64,000 bases of DNA from JACMMS01 sp043758775 (GTDB taxonomy: Bacteria; Pseudomonadota; Gammaproteobacteria; Burkholderiales; Methylophilaceae), in assembly GCA_043758775.1 (NCBI GenBank), contig JAYVMU010000015.1:1-64000 (forward strand), given 5' to 3'. Each line of letters begins with the position of its first letter. Position 1 is the first letter of the stretch. This document shows, piece after piece, positions 8,751 through 17,720 of the stretch. The translations under genes were made by a program, and so were the position numbers. The notes beneath the pieces were generated by a model, which ran no database searches, was not told the origin of the DNA, and was given only the letters and a program-made list of their open reading frames with translations.

Positions 8751-9754
8751 AGCAAACCAATATCAATCTATTAAACACGGTTAAAAATGAAGAAACATTG
8801 CTGTTGACTGTGATTGTGCCTGCCTTTAACGAGGAAGAAGTATTACCAATTTTTCACCAACGGCTCGTTAATGCACTAGCTGGAATTCAAAACAATTGGG
8901 AAGTGCTTTATATTGATGACGGTAGCAGTGACCGCACAGTTGATATTGTTAAGACGCTGCAAGTTACTAACCCAATGGTAAGCCTTGCAAAATTAAGTCG
9001 CAACTTTGGTAAAGAAGCCGCAGTTAGCGCTGGACTTAGGCTTGCGCGCGGTGAAGCCGTTGTTGTCATCGATGCCGACTTGCAAGACCCTCCAGAACTA
9101 ATCCCAGAAATGATTACGGCTTGGCAACAAGGCGCAGATATGGTGAATATGCGCCGTCGTACGCGTGAAGGTGAAACTTGGTTTAAAAAAGCCACTGCTC
9201 ATGCTTTTTATCGTATTATCAATCGTCTTTCAGATGTCAGCATCCCAGAGGATGTCGGCGATTTTAGACTGATTAGTCGACGTGCTGTGGATGCGCTCAA
9301 CCAGTTACAAGAAAGCAATCGCTTTATGAAAGGCCTGTTTGCCTGGGTTGGCTATAAACAAGTTACGGTTGATTATGATAGACAGGCGCGTGCGGCTGGC
9401 AGTACTAAATGGCATTATCTTAAGCTGTGGAATTTCGCGTTAGAAGGGATCACAGGTTTCTCGGTTGCACCGCTTAAAATTGCCACTTATGCCGGTTTTG
9501 TGAGTGCCGCAGGTGCTTTTATTTATGCGTTAATTTTCTTTATTAAAACTTTAATCTTTGGAGACCCCGTACACGGCTTTCCAACCCTGATTGTAACAAT
9601 TCTCATGCTAGGTGGCCTACAGCTAATGGCAACAGGTATTTTAGGTGAATATCTCGGGCGCTTATTTATTGAAAGTAAGCAGCGGCCACTTTACTTACTA
9701 GATGAATATAGTCCAGCACAACTAGTATCTACCCAAATAGTAACAAAGGTTTAA
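8747..9754 (+). CDS. Family 2 polyprenyl-phosphate glycosyltransferase (GtrB/ArnC-like)
   Basis: This encodes about 335 residues when started at the ATG overlapping the gtrA stop. The longer reading from 8639 lies wholly inside gtrA and is unlikely. The GT-A domain shows VIVPAFNEEE (22-31), YIDDGSSDRT (55-64) and the metal-binding DAD at 109-111 followed by LQDPPE. Two C-terminal membrane spans (about 245-265 and 278-300) anchor it. Enzymes of this group move a sugar from a nucleotide donor to undecaprenyl phosphate on the cytoplasmic face. With GtrA before it and a PMT/ArnT-like transferase four bases after it, it forms a make-flip-transfer module for modifying an envelope glycan or lipid A. 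The sugar cannot be told from sequence. Confidence 0.88.
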   Translation: MKQTNINLLNTVKNEETLLLTVIVPAFNEEEVLPIFHQRLVNALAGIQNNWEVLYIDDGSSDRTVDIVKTLQVTNPMVSLAKLSRNFGKEAAVSAGLRLARGEAVVVIDADLQDPPELIPEMITAWQQGADMVNMRRRTREGETWFKKATAHAFYRIINRLSDVSIPEDVGDFRLISRRAVDALNQLQESNRFMKGLFAWVGYKQVTVDYDRQARAAGSTKWHYLKLWNFALEGITGFSVAPLKIATYAGFVSAAGAFIYALIFFIKTLIFGDPVHGFPTLIVTILMLGGLQLMATGILGEYLGRLFIESKQRPLYLLDEYSPAQLVSTQIVTKV

Positions 9755-9757
9755 GTA

Positions 9758-11236
9758 ATGAGTTTAGTCAAGAAGTACGATTCGACCACGCTGTTACGAT
9801 GGATGATAGTAATAGCGATTTTAGTGCGTTTAATTACGTTAGGGTTATATCCAGTCAATGACACAACTGAAGCGCGTTATGCAGAAATCGCGCGCAAAAT
9901 GTTTGAACTCAATGATTGGATTACACCTTGGTTTGATTATGGCGTGCCGTTTTGGGGCAAACCGCCAATGTCAACCTGGCTGAGCGCTGCGAGCTTTCAT
10001 ATATTTGGTGTAAATGAGTTTGCTGCACGTTTACCACATTTTTTAACGGCACTACTTATTTCTTGGCTAGTATGGGACTGGTTAAAACAGAAATCTATCA
10101 GGGAAGCAACAATCGCTGTTGCCTTGATTTGGATAGCACCTGTGTTTTACATTTCGTCAGGTGCCGTGATGATGGACATGACGCTGACGGCAGGCATTGT
10201 ATTGGCAATGCGAGGCTTCTGGCTAGGCCTGTACGGCGATGAAGTGCAGCGCAGACGTGAACGCTGGCTGCTGTTTATAGGATTAAGTGTTGGCCTATTA
10301 TGCAAGGGGCCAATTGTTTTAGTGCTGGCTGGACTGCCTATTTTTTTCTGGACTATTGCGACACGTAATATCACTTTTGTCTGGAAAAGATTACCTTGGT
10401 TATCTGGCAGTATCTTAATGATATTGCTAACTGTGCCTTGGTACTGGATGGCTGAATTAAAAACTCCTGGATTTCTCGATTACTTTATTGTGGGTGAACA
10501 TTGGAAGCGTTTTACAGTGGCGGGCTGGACAGGTGACCGTTACGGCAATGCGCATGCATTTGTGCGTGGCAGTATTTGGTTTTTTGCTGTTCCAGCTTGT
10601 GTCACTTGGGCTATCACACTGCCAGTTTTAGCATATGGTCGAAATAAAATAGGCGTGTTACTTCAATCAAACAACATTAGCTCTACAATTATCAGCGCCG
10701 ACAATCAACTCAATAATAGCTGGAATCTTTATTTATTACTTTGGGGGTTCATGCCTTGCCTATTTTTTACCCTTTCTGGTAATATATTGTGGACTTACGT
10801 GTTGCCTGGAATTCCAGCATTGGCCATGTGTTTAGCAGGATGGCTTATTATTGATAACAGAATCCAGCGCACCAATAGCATCATTTCATTCGGGTTGCTC
10901 ATCACAACATTAGGCTTTAGTGGCTTTTTAATCAAACAAGACTTAACTGATAATTGGAAAAACACAAAATCATTAATTAAGCATTATCAAATGCTCAATA
11001 CACAGCATGAAGGGCTGATTTTCTTAGGTGGACGCCCGTATTCTGCAGCATTTTATAGCGATGGCAAAGCGGAAAATGCAAAGGATCCATCAGACTTAGC
11101 TAAGCGATTAAATCAATCACCAGCCTTTGTCGCACTAAGGCCACGCGAGCTAAATAATCTCCCCCCTGAGTTGCAAGCTAGATTATATAAAAAAGGTTTT
11201 TACAACGAATATCAGCTACTTTCAATGCATAAGTAG
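9758..11236 (+). CDS. ArnT/PMT-family glycosyltransferase, integral membrane
   Basis: This 492-residue multi-pass protein has the PMT_2/ArnT layout: an early loop NDTTEARYAEIARKM with the acidic residues expected at the catalytic centre, then PWFDYGVPFWGKPPMSTW, and about ten or more hydrophobic spans followed by a soluble C-terminal tail. ArnT moves aminoarabinose from undecaprenyl phosphate to lipid A in the periplasm. Relatives move other sugars to lipid A, glycans or proteins. Its place behind a GtrA and a GtrB/ArnC-like enzyme suggests it uses the lipid-linked sugar they provide. No arnA, arnB or arnD genes are near, so aminoarabinose is not implied. Confidence 0.85.
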   Translation: MSLVKKYDSTTLLRWMIVIAILVRLITLGLYPVNDTTEARYAEIARKMFELNDWITPWFDYGVPFWGKPPMSTWLSAASFHIFGVNEFAARLPHFLTALLISWLVWDWLKQKSIREATIAVALIWIAPVFYISSGAVMMDMTLTAGIVLAMRGFWLGLYGDEVQRRRERWLLFIGLSVGLLCKGPIVLVLAGLPIFFWTIATRNITFVWKRLPWLSGSILMILLTVPWYWMAELKTPGFLDYFIVGEHWKRFTVAGWTGDRYGNAHAFVRGSIWFFAVPACVTWAITLPVLAYGRNKIGVLLQSNNISSTIISADNQLNNSWNLYLLLWGFMPCLFFTLSGNILWTYVLPGIPALAMCLAGWLIIDNRIQRTNSIISFGLLITTLGFSGFLIKQDLTDNWKNTKSLIKHYQMLNTQHEGLIFLGGRPYSAAFYSDGKAENAKDPSDLAKRLNQSPAFVALRPRELNNLPPELQARLYKKGFYNEYQLLSMHK

Positions 11237-11243
11237 CATTAAT

Positions 11244-11277
11244 AAAAAACCCTAATTAACTGGATTAATTAGGATTC
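11244..11277. terminator. Bidirectional terminator between the ArnT-like gene and fabG
   Basis: A perfect 9-bp stem (CCTAATTAA / TTAATTAGG, 5-base loop) lies between two convergent stop codons. It has an A run on its left flank and ATTCTTAAATTT on its right. It can end transcription from both sides. Confidence 0.7.
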
Positions 11278-11309
11278 TTAAATTTATACAGCCAAGCTAA
11301 GTGTTAAAT

Positions 11310-12050
11310 CTAAGCCATGTACATGCCACCATTCACATGAATCGTCTCACCTGAAATATAAGCTGCATTTGGTGATGCTAAAAATGCTACGGTTGCGGCA
11401 ATCTCTTGCACACGGCCTAACCTTCCTACAGGAATGCGCTCTAGCATCTTTGTTTTTATCGCTTCCGGCAACTCAGCGGTCATATCTGTATCAATAAAGC
11501 CTGGCGCCACACAATTAACCGTAATGCCGCGACTGCCTACTTCGCTAGCTAGTGATTTTGTGAAGCCTGCCATACCTGCTTTAGCAGCTGCATAGTTGGT
11601 TTGTCCAGCATTACCCATATGGCCAACTACCGAAGAAATGCTGATAATTCGACCTGTGCGTGCCTTCATCATAGGTCGTAAAACAGCTTGGCTCATACGA
11701 TAAACTGATTTCAAATTGGTTGAGATGACAGCATCCCAATCATCATCCGCCATACGCATCAGTAAGGTATCGCGCGTGATGCCTGCGTTATTCACTAAAA
11801 TCCCCACATCACCAAATTGTTCAGCTATTGTTTTAAGTGCACTTGCAATCTGTGCAGCATCGTTTACATCTAGCAGTAAACCCATGCCTTTAAGGCCAGC
11901 TACTTTAAGTGTTGCACTAATCTTTTCAGCACCAGCAATAGAAGTCGCGGTACCAATAACAGTAGCGCCTTGTTTGCCTAATTCATAAGCCACCGCTGCA
12001 CCAATTCCACGACTAGCACCTGTAACTAAAGCAATTTGTCCTGATAACAT
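11310..12050 (-). CDS. fabG: 3-oxoacyl-ACP reductase
   Basis: This 246-residue short-chain dehydrogenase reduces beta-ketoacyl-ACP with NADPH. The nucleotide motif GASRGIG is at 11-17, NNAG lies around 85-88, and the Ser-Tyr-Lys catalytic set is in SISSVVGH and NYAAAKAG. The start at 12050 is chosen because AAGGAG sits seven bases before it. The longer reading from 12074 has no such site. It follows fabD by 78 bases and ends the yceD-fabG operon because the next genes are on the other strand. Confidence 0.95.
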   Translation of the reverse strand: MLSGQIALVTGASRGIGAAVAYELGKQGATVIGTATSIAGAEKISATLKVAGLKGMGLLLDVNDAAQIASALKTIAEQFGDVGILVNNAGITRDTLLMRMADDDWDAVISTNLKSVYRMSQAVLRPMMKARTGRIISISSVVGHMGNAGQTNYAAAKAGMAGFTKSLASEVGSRGITVNCVAPGFIDTDMTAELPEAIKTKMLERIPVGRLGRVQEIAATVAFLASPNAAYISGETIHVNGGMYMA

Positions 12051-12128
12051 TATTTTCTCCTTAGCATTTTTCATATCACTTAAAACGCTAATTACTAGTT
12101 TTTTAGATTTTTTAATTACAGTTGTAAA

Positions 12129-13046
12129 TTATAAAGCAGTAATCAGTGCTTCGTTATTGACCAATGCAACGCATGGCAATTCACTCACAATGCGCTTAGT
12201 TAAGCCTGCTAGCACCTTGCCTGGGCCGCATTCTGCGGTATTAGTCACACCAAGTGCGGCAATCGCTTGAATCGTTTCAACCCAGCGTACTGGGCTGTAA
12301 AGTTGACGTACTAGCGCGTCTTTAATTTGTGCAGCTTCTGTATAGGCAATTACATCAGCATTATGTAATACAGGCACTTTTGGTGTGTTGATGTTCACTG
12401 CTGTTAGATATTCACGTAACTTATCTGCAGCAGGTTTCATTAATGCACAATGTGATGGCACGCTCACTGGCAGGGCAAGTGCACGTTTTGCACCCTTTTC
12501 TTTGGCAAGCGCCATACCGCGTTCAACTGCTGACTTATGCCCAGCTATCACTACTTGACCTGGTGAGTTTAAATTAACGGCTTCTAACACTTCGCCCTGT
12601 GCAGCTTCAGCACAGACTGCTAGCACAACGGCATCATCTAAACCTAATATCGCTGCCATTGCACCTACGCTTTCAGCAACCGCCCCCTGCATCACCTCTG
12701 CACGATAACGCACCAATGGCAAAGCATCAGCAAATGACAGTGCTTCAGCGGCGACTAAAGCCGTATATTCGCCTAAGCTATGACCCGCCATTACGGTAGG
12801 TTGTGCATGGTTAGTTGCTGCCCATGCGCGCCAAGTAGCAACACCCGCCGTAAGCATAATTGGCTGTGTGTTAGTGGTCTGATTCAAAAACTCATTAGGT
12901 TCAGTGACCAATTGCCACAAATCAACACCTAAAATATTCGAAGCTTCCTGGAAAGTGTCTCTGATGATTTTATGGCCATCAAATCCAGCCATCATGCCAA
13001 CTGATTGCGAACCTTGACCAGGGAAAAGAAATGCGAATTTATTCAT
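12129..13046 (-). CDS. fabD: Malonyl-CoA-ACP transacylase
   Basis: This 305-residue enzyme loads malonyl groups onto ACP. The N-terminal FPGQGSQ is at 8-14, the nucleophile Ser90 is in GHSLGEY, and the catalytic His is in VPSHCALM. The length is normal. It lies between fabH and fabG, the conserved order. Confidence 0.96.
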   Translation of the reverse strand: MNKFAFLFPGQGSQSVGMMAGFDGHKIIRDTFQEASNILGVDLWQLVTEPNEFLNQTTNTQPIMLTAGVATWRAWAATNHAQPTVMAGHSLGEYTALVAAEALSFADALPLVRYRAEVMQGAVAESVGAMAAILGLDDAVVLAVCAEAAQGEVLEAVNLNSPGQVVIAGHKSAVERGMALAKEKGAKRALALPVSVPSHCALMKPAADKLREYLTAVNINTPKVPVLHNADVIAYTEAAQIKDALVRQLYSPVRWVETIQAIAALGVTNTAECGPGKVLAGLTKRIVSELPCVALVNNEALITAL

Positions 13047-13095
13047 ATAATATCTATTAATTTACTTTAATTTTCATAATTAATTACTTGTTTAT

Positions 13096-14046
13096 TTAGT
13101 ATTTAATTAATGCGGAGCCCCACGTAAAGCCACCGCCAAATGCTTCCATAAGGATGATTTCTCCACGCTGAATACGTCCATCGCGTACCGCAACATCTAA
13201 TGCCAAGGGAATGGATGCTGCTGAAGTGTTACCATGTTTATCCACTGTCACTACCACTTTGTCCATGCTCATATCGAGTTTTTTAGCGGTGGCCTGCAAT
13301 ATACGGATATTCGCTTGATGTGGCACCAACCAATCAATATCAGATTTTTGCAAACCGTTAGCGGCAAGCGTTTCGTCCACAATGCTATCCAAGGTATTCA
13401 CTGCCATTTTGAACACGGCATTGCCTTCCATTAAGATAGTTTCTTTTGGATGCTCTTCAGTTTTACGCGGTACGTGCAACATTTTCACGTAATTACCATT
13501 AGCATGTAAATGTGTGGAGATAATACCCACCTCTTCACTGGCTTGCAGAATGACAGCACCGGCACCATCGCCCCATAGAATACAGTTACTACGGTCAGTC
13601 CAGTCGGTAATACGCGAAAAGGTCTCAGCACCTATAACTAATGCACATTTAGCTGCGCCAGCTTTGATAAAGTTGTCAGCAGTAGATAACGCATACACAA
13701 AACCACTACATACTGCTTGAATGTCGAATGCTGGGCAACCCACAACGCCTAGCTTAGCTTGTAGCGTACATGCGGTACTAGGGAAAATATCGTCTGGGGT
13801 TGATGTTGCAACAATAATTAAATCAATATTTTGCGCATCTATCCTTGCCGCAGCAATCGCGTTACGTGCTGCATGATAAGCTAAATCACTGGTTTTTTCA
13901 TTGTCTGCAACAATATGACGCTCACGAATGCCGGTACGCGTGAAAATCCACTCTTCAGTAGTGTCGACCATTTTTTCGAGGTCTGCGTTCGTTAGCAGTT
14001 TTTCAGGTAGGTAACTACCAGTACCTGCTATACGGGAATAGATCAT
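13096..14046 (-). CDS. fabH: Beta-ketoacyl-ACP synthase III
   Basis: This 316-residue enzyme starts fatty acid synthesis by condensing acetyl-CoA with malonyl-ACP. The catalytic Cys113 is in AVCSGF, the His in VPHQANIRI, and the Asn in KHGNTSAAS, so the Cys-His-Asn triad is complete. Its start overlaps the plsX stop by four bases, which points to coupled translation. Confidence 0.96.
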   Translation of the reverse strand: MIYSRIAGTGSYLPEKLLTNADLEKMVDTTEEWIFTRTGIRERHIVADNEKTSDLAYHAARNAIAAARIDAQNIDLIIVATSTPDDIFPSTACTLQAKLGVVGCPAFDIQAVCSGFVYALSTADNFIKAGAAKCALVIGAETFSRITDWTDRSNCILWGDGAGAVILQASEEVGIISTHLHANGNYVKMLHVPRKTEEHPKETILMEGNAVFKMAVNTLDSIVDETLAANGLQKSDIDWLVPHQANIRILQATAKKLDMSMDKVVVTVDKHGNTSAASIPLALDVAVRDGRIQRGEIILMEAFGGGFTWGSALIKY

Positions 14047-15134
14047 TGTGCGTCCTGTTGAGGAATGGATTGTAAGTTAGAATCACTATCCAGTAGTTCT
14101 ATATGGTTATGTGCTTGAGTGCCGGGTTTAATGTGCTCGATTTCAAGTTGCTCAGTAATTCGGCGTAACACACCATTACGTGACTCTTCAATTGCCGTAT
14201 GAATAGCATGTAAAAAGGAAAAGCTATCAGCACCACCATGGCTTTTAACTACAATGCCACGCAAGCCTAGAAAGCTTGCGCCATTGTAACGACGGGGGTC
14301 TAAGCGCTTTTTAAAGCGTTTAAGTACGGGTAACGCAATTAGCGCCACCAATTTGGTGAACCAGTTACGCTTAAATTCCTTTGTTAAAAAACGCCCCATC
14401 ATTTGCGCTAAACCTTCAGAGGTTTTGAGAGCAACATTGCCGACAAAGCCATCACATACGACAACATCGGTTGTACCTTTGTAAATATCGTTACCTTCTA
14501 CGTTGCCGTAAAAGTTAAGATGACTAGCACGAAGCAATTCTCCCGCACGCTTTACTACTTCATTACCTTTAATATCCTCTGAACCAATATTGAGCAGTCC
14601 CACGGATGGTCGTTCTTTATGTTCAACGGCAGACACTAACATAGCCCCCATTACAGCAAATTGCAGTAATTGTTCGGGGGTGCAATCAGCGTTAGCACCA
14701 AGGTCTAACATGTATGTTAAACCTTTTTGGCTGGGTAACGTGCCTGCAATGGCTGGTCTATCAATACCCGGCAAAGTTTTAAGTACGAAACGCGCGGTTG
14801 CCATCAAGGCACCAGTATTACCAGCGCTGACGCAGGCATTGGCTTCACCACTTTTGACCAGATTAATAGCAACGCGCATCGAAGAATTTTTCTTATTCTT
14901 TAATGCGCTTTGCGGAGTTTCTTCCATCGTGACGACTTCCGTCGCATGATGAATACGCAAACGCGGGCCAGCAAATGCTTTATGTGCGGCTAATTCGGAT
15001 TCGATTACATCAGATAAACCAACTAAAACAATGTTAAGTTGACTGTTTTGCTTTAATGCTTCTAAGGCAGCTGGAACAGTGACATGAGGGCCATAATCAC
15101 CGCCCATTGCATCAATGGCGACTGTAATATCCAT
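14043..15134 (-). CDS. plsX: Phosphate acyltransferase PlsX
   Basis: This 363-residue peripheral membrane enzyme turns acyl-ACP into acyl-phosphate for glycerol-3-phosphate acylation by PlsY. Family landmarks are AIDAMGGDYGPHVTVPAAL at the start, the ATEVVTMEETPQSALKNKK region, VSAGNTGALMA and VVCDGFVGNVALKTSEG. The C-terminal tail of about 25 residues past the core is hydrophilic. It overlaps fabH by four bases and follows rpmF after a 170-base spacer containing short tandem repeats. Confidence 0.95.
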   Translation of the reverse strand: MDITVAIDAMGGDYGPHVTVPAALEALKQNSQLNIVLVGLSDVIESELAAHKAFAGPRLRIHHATEVVTMEETPQSALKNKKNSSMRVAINLVKSGEANACVSAGNTGALMATARFVLKTLPGIDRPAIAGTLPSQKGLTYMLDLGANADCTPEQLLQFAVMGAMLVSAVEHKERPSVGLLNIGSEDIKGNEVVKRAGELLRASHLNFYGNVEGNDIYKGTTDVVVCDGFVGNVALKTSEGLAQMMGRFLTKEFKRNWFTKLVALIALPVLKRFKKRLDPRRYNGASFLGLRGIVVKSHGGADSFSFLHAIHTAIEESRNGVLRRITEQLEIEHIKPGTQAHNHIELLDSDSNLQSIPQQDAQ

Positions 15135-15161
15135 GTGAGTTATAACAAATCTCGCTGTAAT

Positions 15162-15221
15162 TGCGTATTAGCGTATTAGCGTAATTAATTTACAATTGCG
15201 TATTAGTGTAATTAATTTACA
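15162..15221. repeat. Short tandem repeats between rpmF and plsX
   Basis: Two 24-base copies of GCGTATTAGNGTAATTAATT plus TACA start at 15171 and 15198 (one mismatch, 27-base period), and a partial copy precedes them. The function is unknown. They lie in the untranslated spacer ahead of plsX. Confidence 0.7.
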
Positions 15222-15304
15222 TTAGATTAATTTTAATACTGGGCTTTACTGCTTAAAAACGGTAGAGCTTAACAGTACAGCGTAACTACAAATGGAGTTG
15301 CGAA

Positions 15305-15484
15305 TTACTCACCTTTAGTTGGCAATACTTTACGGCCACGGTAGTAGCCAGTTGGGCTTACGTGGTGACGTAAATGTGTTTCGCCAGTTGTTGGCTCTAT
15401 AGCTAATGGTGGATTAACTAAGAAATCGTGTGAACGATGCATACCACGTTTTGATGGTGATTTTTTGTTTTGTTGAACAGCCAT
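15305..15484 (-). CDS. rpmF: 50S ribosomal protein L32
   Basis: This 59-residue protein reads MAVQQNKKSPSKRGMHRSHD at its start and ends in YYRGRKVLPTKGE, clearly L32. A strong TAGGAG ribosome site precedes the ATG. The four-cysteine zinc motif of some L32 proteins is absent, so this is the C-minus (zinc-independent) form. It sits between yceD and plsX in the conserved yceD-rpmF-plsX-fab order, which couples ribosome and lipid synthesis. Confidence 0.97.
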   Translation of the reverse strand: MAVQQNKKSPSKRGMHRSHDFLVNPPLAIEPTTGETHLRHHVSPTGYYRGRKVLPTKGE

Positions 15485-15550
15485 AATTTACTCCTAAAAT
15501 ATTATCTACAAACTTAATTACTAAAAAAACTATTTATAAACGCCTTGAAA

Positions 15551-16108
15551 TTACTTTTTCAGTGTTTTTAACGCTTCAAATGGGTTAACTTCTCCAACTT
15601 CTTTTATTGCACTTAATTCTACACATAAGCCTGCAGCGTGCTGCTCTTCGCTATGCATGGGCGCTAATGGCAAAGTAAGCAGCAATTCATCCTCAATTAA
15701 ATCTAATACCTGCATATGTTCATCTGCAGGTATCACTTCAATATCATCAAAGCCATCACTTTCAAATTCAAGGCCAGACAAGCTTGAGGTCGCCAAATCC
15801 GGCGCTACAAGAAACTGCGCATTTACATCAATAGCATAAGGCATCGCATTTAAGCAACGCTGACACACGAAGCTCAGCTGTCCTTTAAGCACAAGCTCTA
15901 AACCCCATTGAGCACCCTCTCCAGCAGCTTCGTACAACTTACCAGTTAAATGATAAGTAATTTTATTATTCGCACCCGCACCAACCGGGCTGGCAATAAT
16001 TAAATCTGCAAGGCGTGAAAATTGATAACTTTCAATTATACCATGTATTTCATGATGTTTCTTAGCAAATTCAAGGTTGTTGATTTGCGGTGGTGTTTGT
16101 AAAGTCAC
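15551..16108 (-). CDS. YceD/DUF177 family protein
   Basis: This 185-residue cytoplasmic protein is of the DUF177 (YceD) family, almost always found just before rpmF. It has the family cysteine pair in FVCQRCLN and the acidic stretch with DLIEDELLLTLPLAPMH. In plants a relative is needed for 23S rRNA accumulation, and the bacterial role is not settled. The start is GTG at 16108 with no strong ribosome site. It is the first gene of the operon driven by the promoter at 16153-16181. Confidence 0.88.
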   Translation of the reverse strand: MTLQTPPQINNLEFAKKHHEIHGIIESYQFSRLADLIIASPVGAGANNKITYHLTGKLYEAAGEGAQWGLELVLKGQLSFVCQRCLNAMPYAIDVNAQFLVAPDLATSSLSGLEFESDGFDDIEVIPADEHMQVLDLIEDELLLTLPLAPMHSEEQHAAGLCVELSAIKEVGEVNPFEALKTLKK

Positions 16109-16152
16109 TTAAATGTTCGCCTAAATTGTGTGTTTATTTCACCTTGCCGCGC

Positions 16153-16181
16153 ATGATATAATCTAACGGTTTGCATGTCAA
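16153..16181 (-). promoter_or_regulatory. Strong sigma-70 promoter for yceD-rpmF-plsX-fabHDG
   Basis: On the minus strand a perfect -35 TTGACA (16181-16176) is followed after 17 bases by TATCAT (16158-16153). The predicted transcript start is near 16146, giving a leader of about 38 bases before the yceD GTG. Confidence 0.75.
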
Positions 16182-16244
16182 AACAAGCCTTATACTTGAC
16201 TAAGTTATAGCATCAATCAATTTAATACTAATTTAAGGGTACGT

Positions 16245-17663
16245 GTGTTTAAAAAAATATTAATCGCTAATCGTGGCGAAATTGCAGTGCGCATTGTGCG
16301 CGCCTGTTCTGAAATGGGCATTAAATCTGTTGCTATCTACTCTGAGGCAGATCGCCACGCATTGCACGTTAAAAAAGCCGATGAATCATTTAATATTGGT
16401 GCTGATCCCGTTAGTGGTTATTTAAATGCACATAACATCGTTAATATCGCAGTTGCCGCTGGGTGTGATGCTCTGCATCCGGGTTATGGGTTTTTATCTG
16501 AAAATCCAGAGCTGGCTGAAATCTGCCAACGTCGTGGTATTAAATTTATTGGTCCAAATGCCAATGTGATTCGCCAAATGGGCGACAAAATTCAAGCACG
16601 TAATGCTATGACCAAAGCAGGTATTCCATGCACGCCAGGTAGCGATGGTAATCTGGAGAGCTTGGAAGCAGCAGTATTACTTGCAGGTAAAATTGGCTAT
16701 CCCGTCATGCTGAAAGCCACGAATGGTGGTGGTGGACGTGGTATTCGTCGTTGCGATAGTGAAAAAGAATTACTTGGCAATTATGATCGTGTCATTAGTG
16801 AAGCCAGCAAAGCTTTTGGTAAGCCTGAAGTATTTTTGGAAAAATGCGTAGTGGCGCCACGCCACATCGAAGTACAAGTGTTAGCGGATAGTCAGGGCAA
16901 TGTGATTCATTTATTTGAGCGTGATTGCTCAATACAGCGCCGTAACCAAAAACTGATTGAAATTGCACCCTCTCCGCAGCTAAGCAAAGCGCAACGTGAT
17001 TATATCGGTAGCTTAGCAGTAAAAGCTGCCAAAGCCGTTGGATACGAAAATGCCGGCACCGTAGAGTTTTTATTAGATTCTGACAACACTTTTTACTTCA
17101 TGGAAATGAACACACGCTTGCAGGTTGAGCATACCGTGACAGAAACGATAACGGGTGTGGATATTGTGCAAGAGCAGATACGTGTGGCATATGGCTTACC
17201 TTTGCAATATGAACAGTCTGAAATCAATTATCGTGGTTATGCGGTGGAATTCCGTATTAATGCGGAAGATCCTAAAAATGACTTTCTGCCAAGCTTTGGT
17301 AAAATTACACGTTATTACGCGCCTGGTGGCCCAGGCGTGCGAATGGATGCAGCTATATATACGGGCTATATTATACCACCGTATTATGATTCCATGTGCG
17401 CAAAATTAACAGTTTGGGCATTGGATTGGGAGAGTGTGATTGAACGAGGTCGTCGCGCCTTAGATGACATGGAAGTTTATGGTGTAAAAACCACAATTCC
17501 TTATTATCAAGAAATTTTGAAGCACTCTGATTTTAGAAATGCAGAATTCAACACTAGTTTTGTAGAATCACATCCCGAGCTGACAAATTATGCAACGGTA
17601 TTGCCGCCAGAACTCATTGCGGCGGCCATAGGGGCTGCAATTGCGGCTCATGAAGGTGTTTAA
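16245..17663 (+). CDS. pycA: Pyruvate carboxylase subunit A (biotin carboxylase)
   Basis: This 472-residue ATP-grasp biotin carboxylase uses ATP and bicarbonate to carboxylate biotin. The N-terminal KILIANRGEIAVRIVRAC, the ATP lid GGGGRGIRR (about 163-171), the ERDCSIQRRNQKLIE block and EMNTRLQVEHTVTE are all intact. It resembles AccC, but the gene directly downstream encodes the carboxyltransferase and biotin-carrier subunit of a two-part pyruvate carboxylase, not accB, so an anaplerotic role (pyruvate to oxaloacetate) is the better call. The start is GTG with AAGGG ahead. An acetyl-CoA carboxylase AccC role is not excluded by sequence alone. Confidence 0.87.
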   Translation: MFKKILIANRGEIAVRIVRACSEMGIKSVAIYSEADRHALHVKKADESFNIGADPVSGYLNAHNIVNIAVAAGCDALHPGYGFLSENPELAEICQRRGIKFIGPNANVIRQMGDKIQARNAMTKAGIPCTPGSDGNLESLEAAVLLAGKIGYPVMLKATNGGGGRGIRRCDSEKELLGNYDRVISEASKAFGKPEVFLEKCVVAPRHIEVQVLADSQGNVIHLFERDCSIQRRNQKLIEIAPSPQLSKAQRDYIGSLAVKAAKAVGYENAGTVEFLLDSDNTFYFMEMNTRLQVEHTVTETITGVDIVQEQIRVAYGLPLQYEQSEINYRGYAVEFRINAEDPKNDFLPSFGKITRYYAPGGPGVRMDAAIYTGYIIPPYYDSMCAKLTVWALDWESVIERGRRALDDMEVYGVKTTIPYYQEILKHSDFRNAEFNTSFVESHPELTNYATVLPPELIAAAIGAAIAAHEGV

Positions 17664-17720
17664 ACAGCGCTACTAAATATTCACTATTGATAAATTAACT
17701 TAAAAAGTAATATTAACCTT

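Noticed and set aside
15162..15221. Repeats considered as a CRISPR-like array
   Set aside because: There are only two and a half copies, the spacing is three bases and no cas gene is near.
16245..17663. Biotin carboxylase as AccC of acetyl-CoA carboxylase
   Set aside because: No accB is adjacent, and the next gene is an OadA/PycB-type carboxyltransferase with its own biotin domain. Sequence alone cannot fully exclude a double role.
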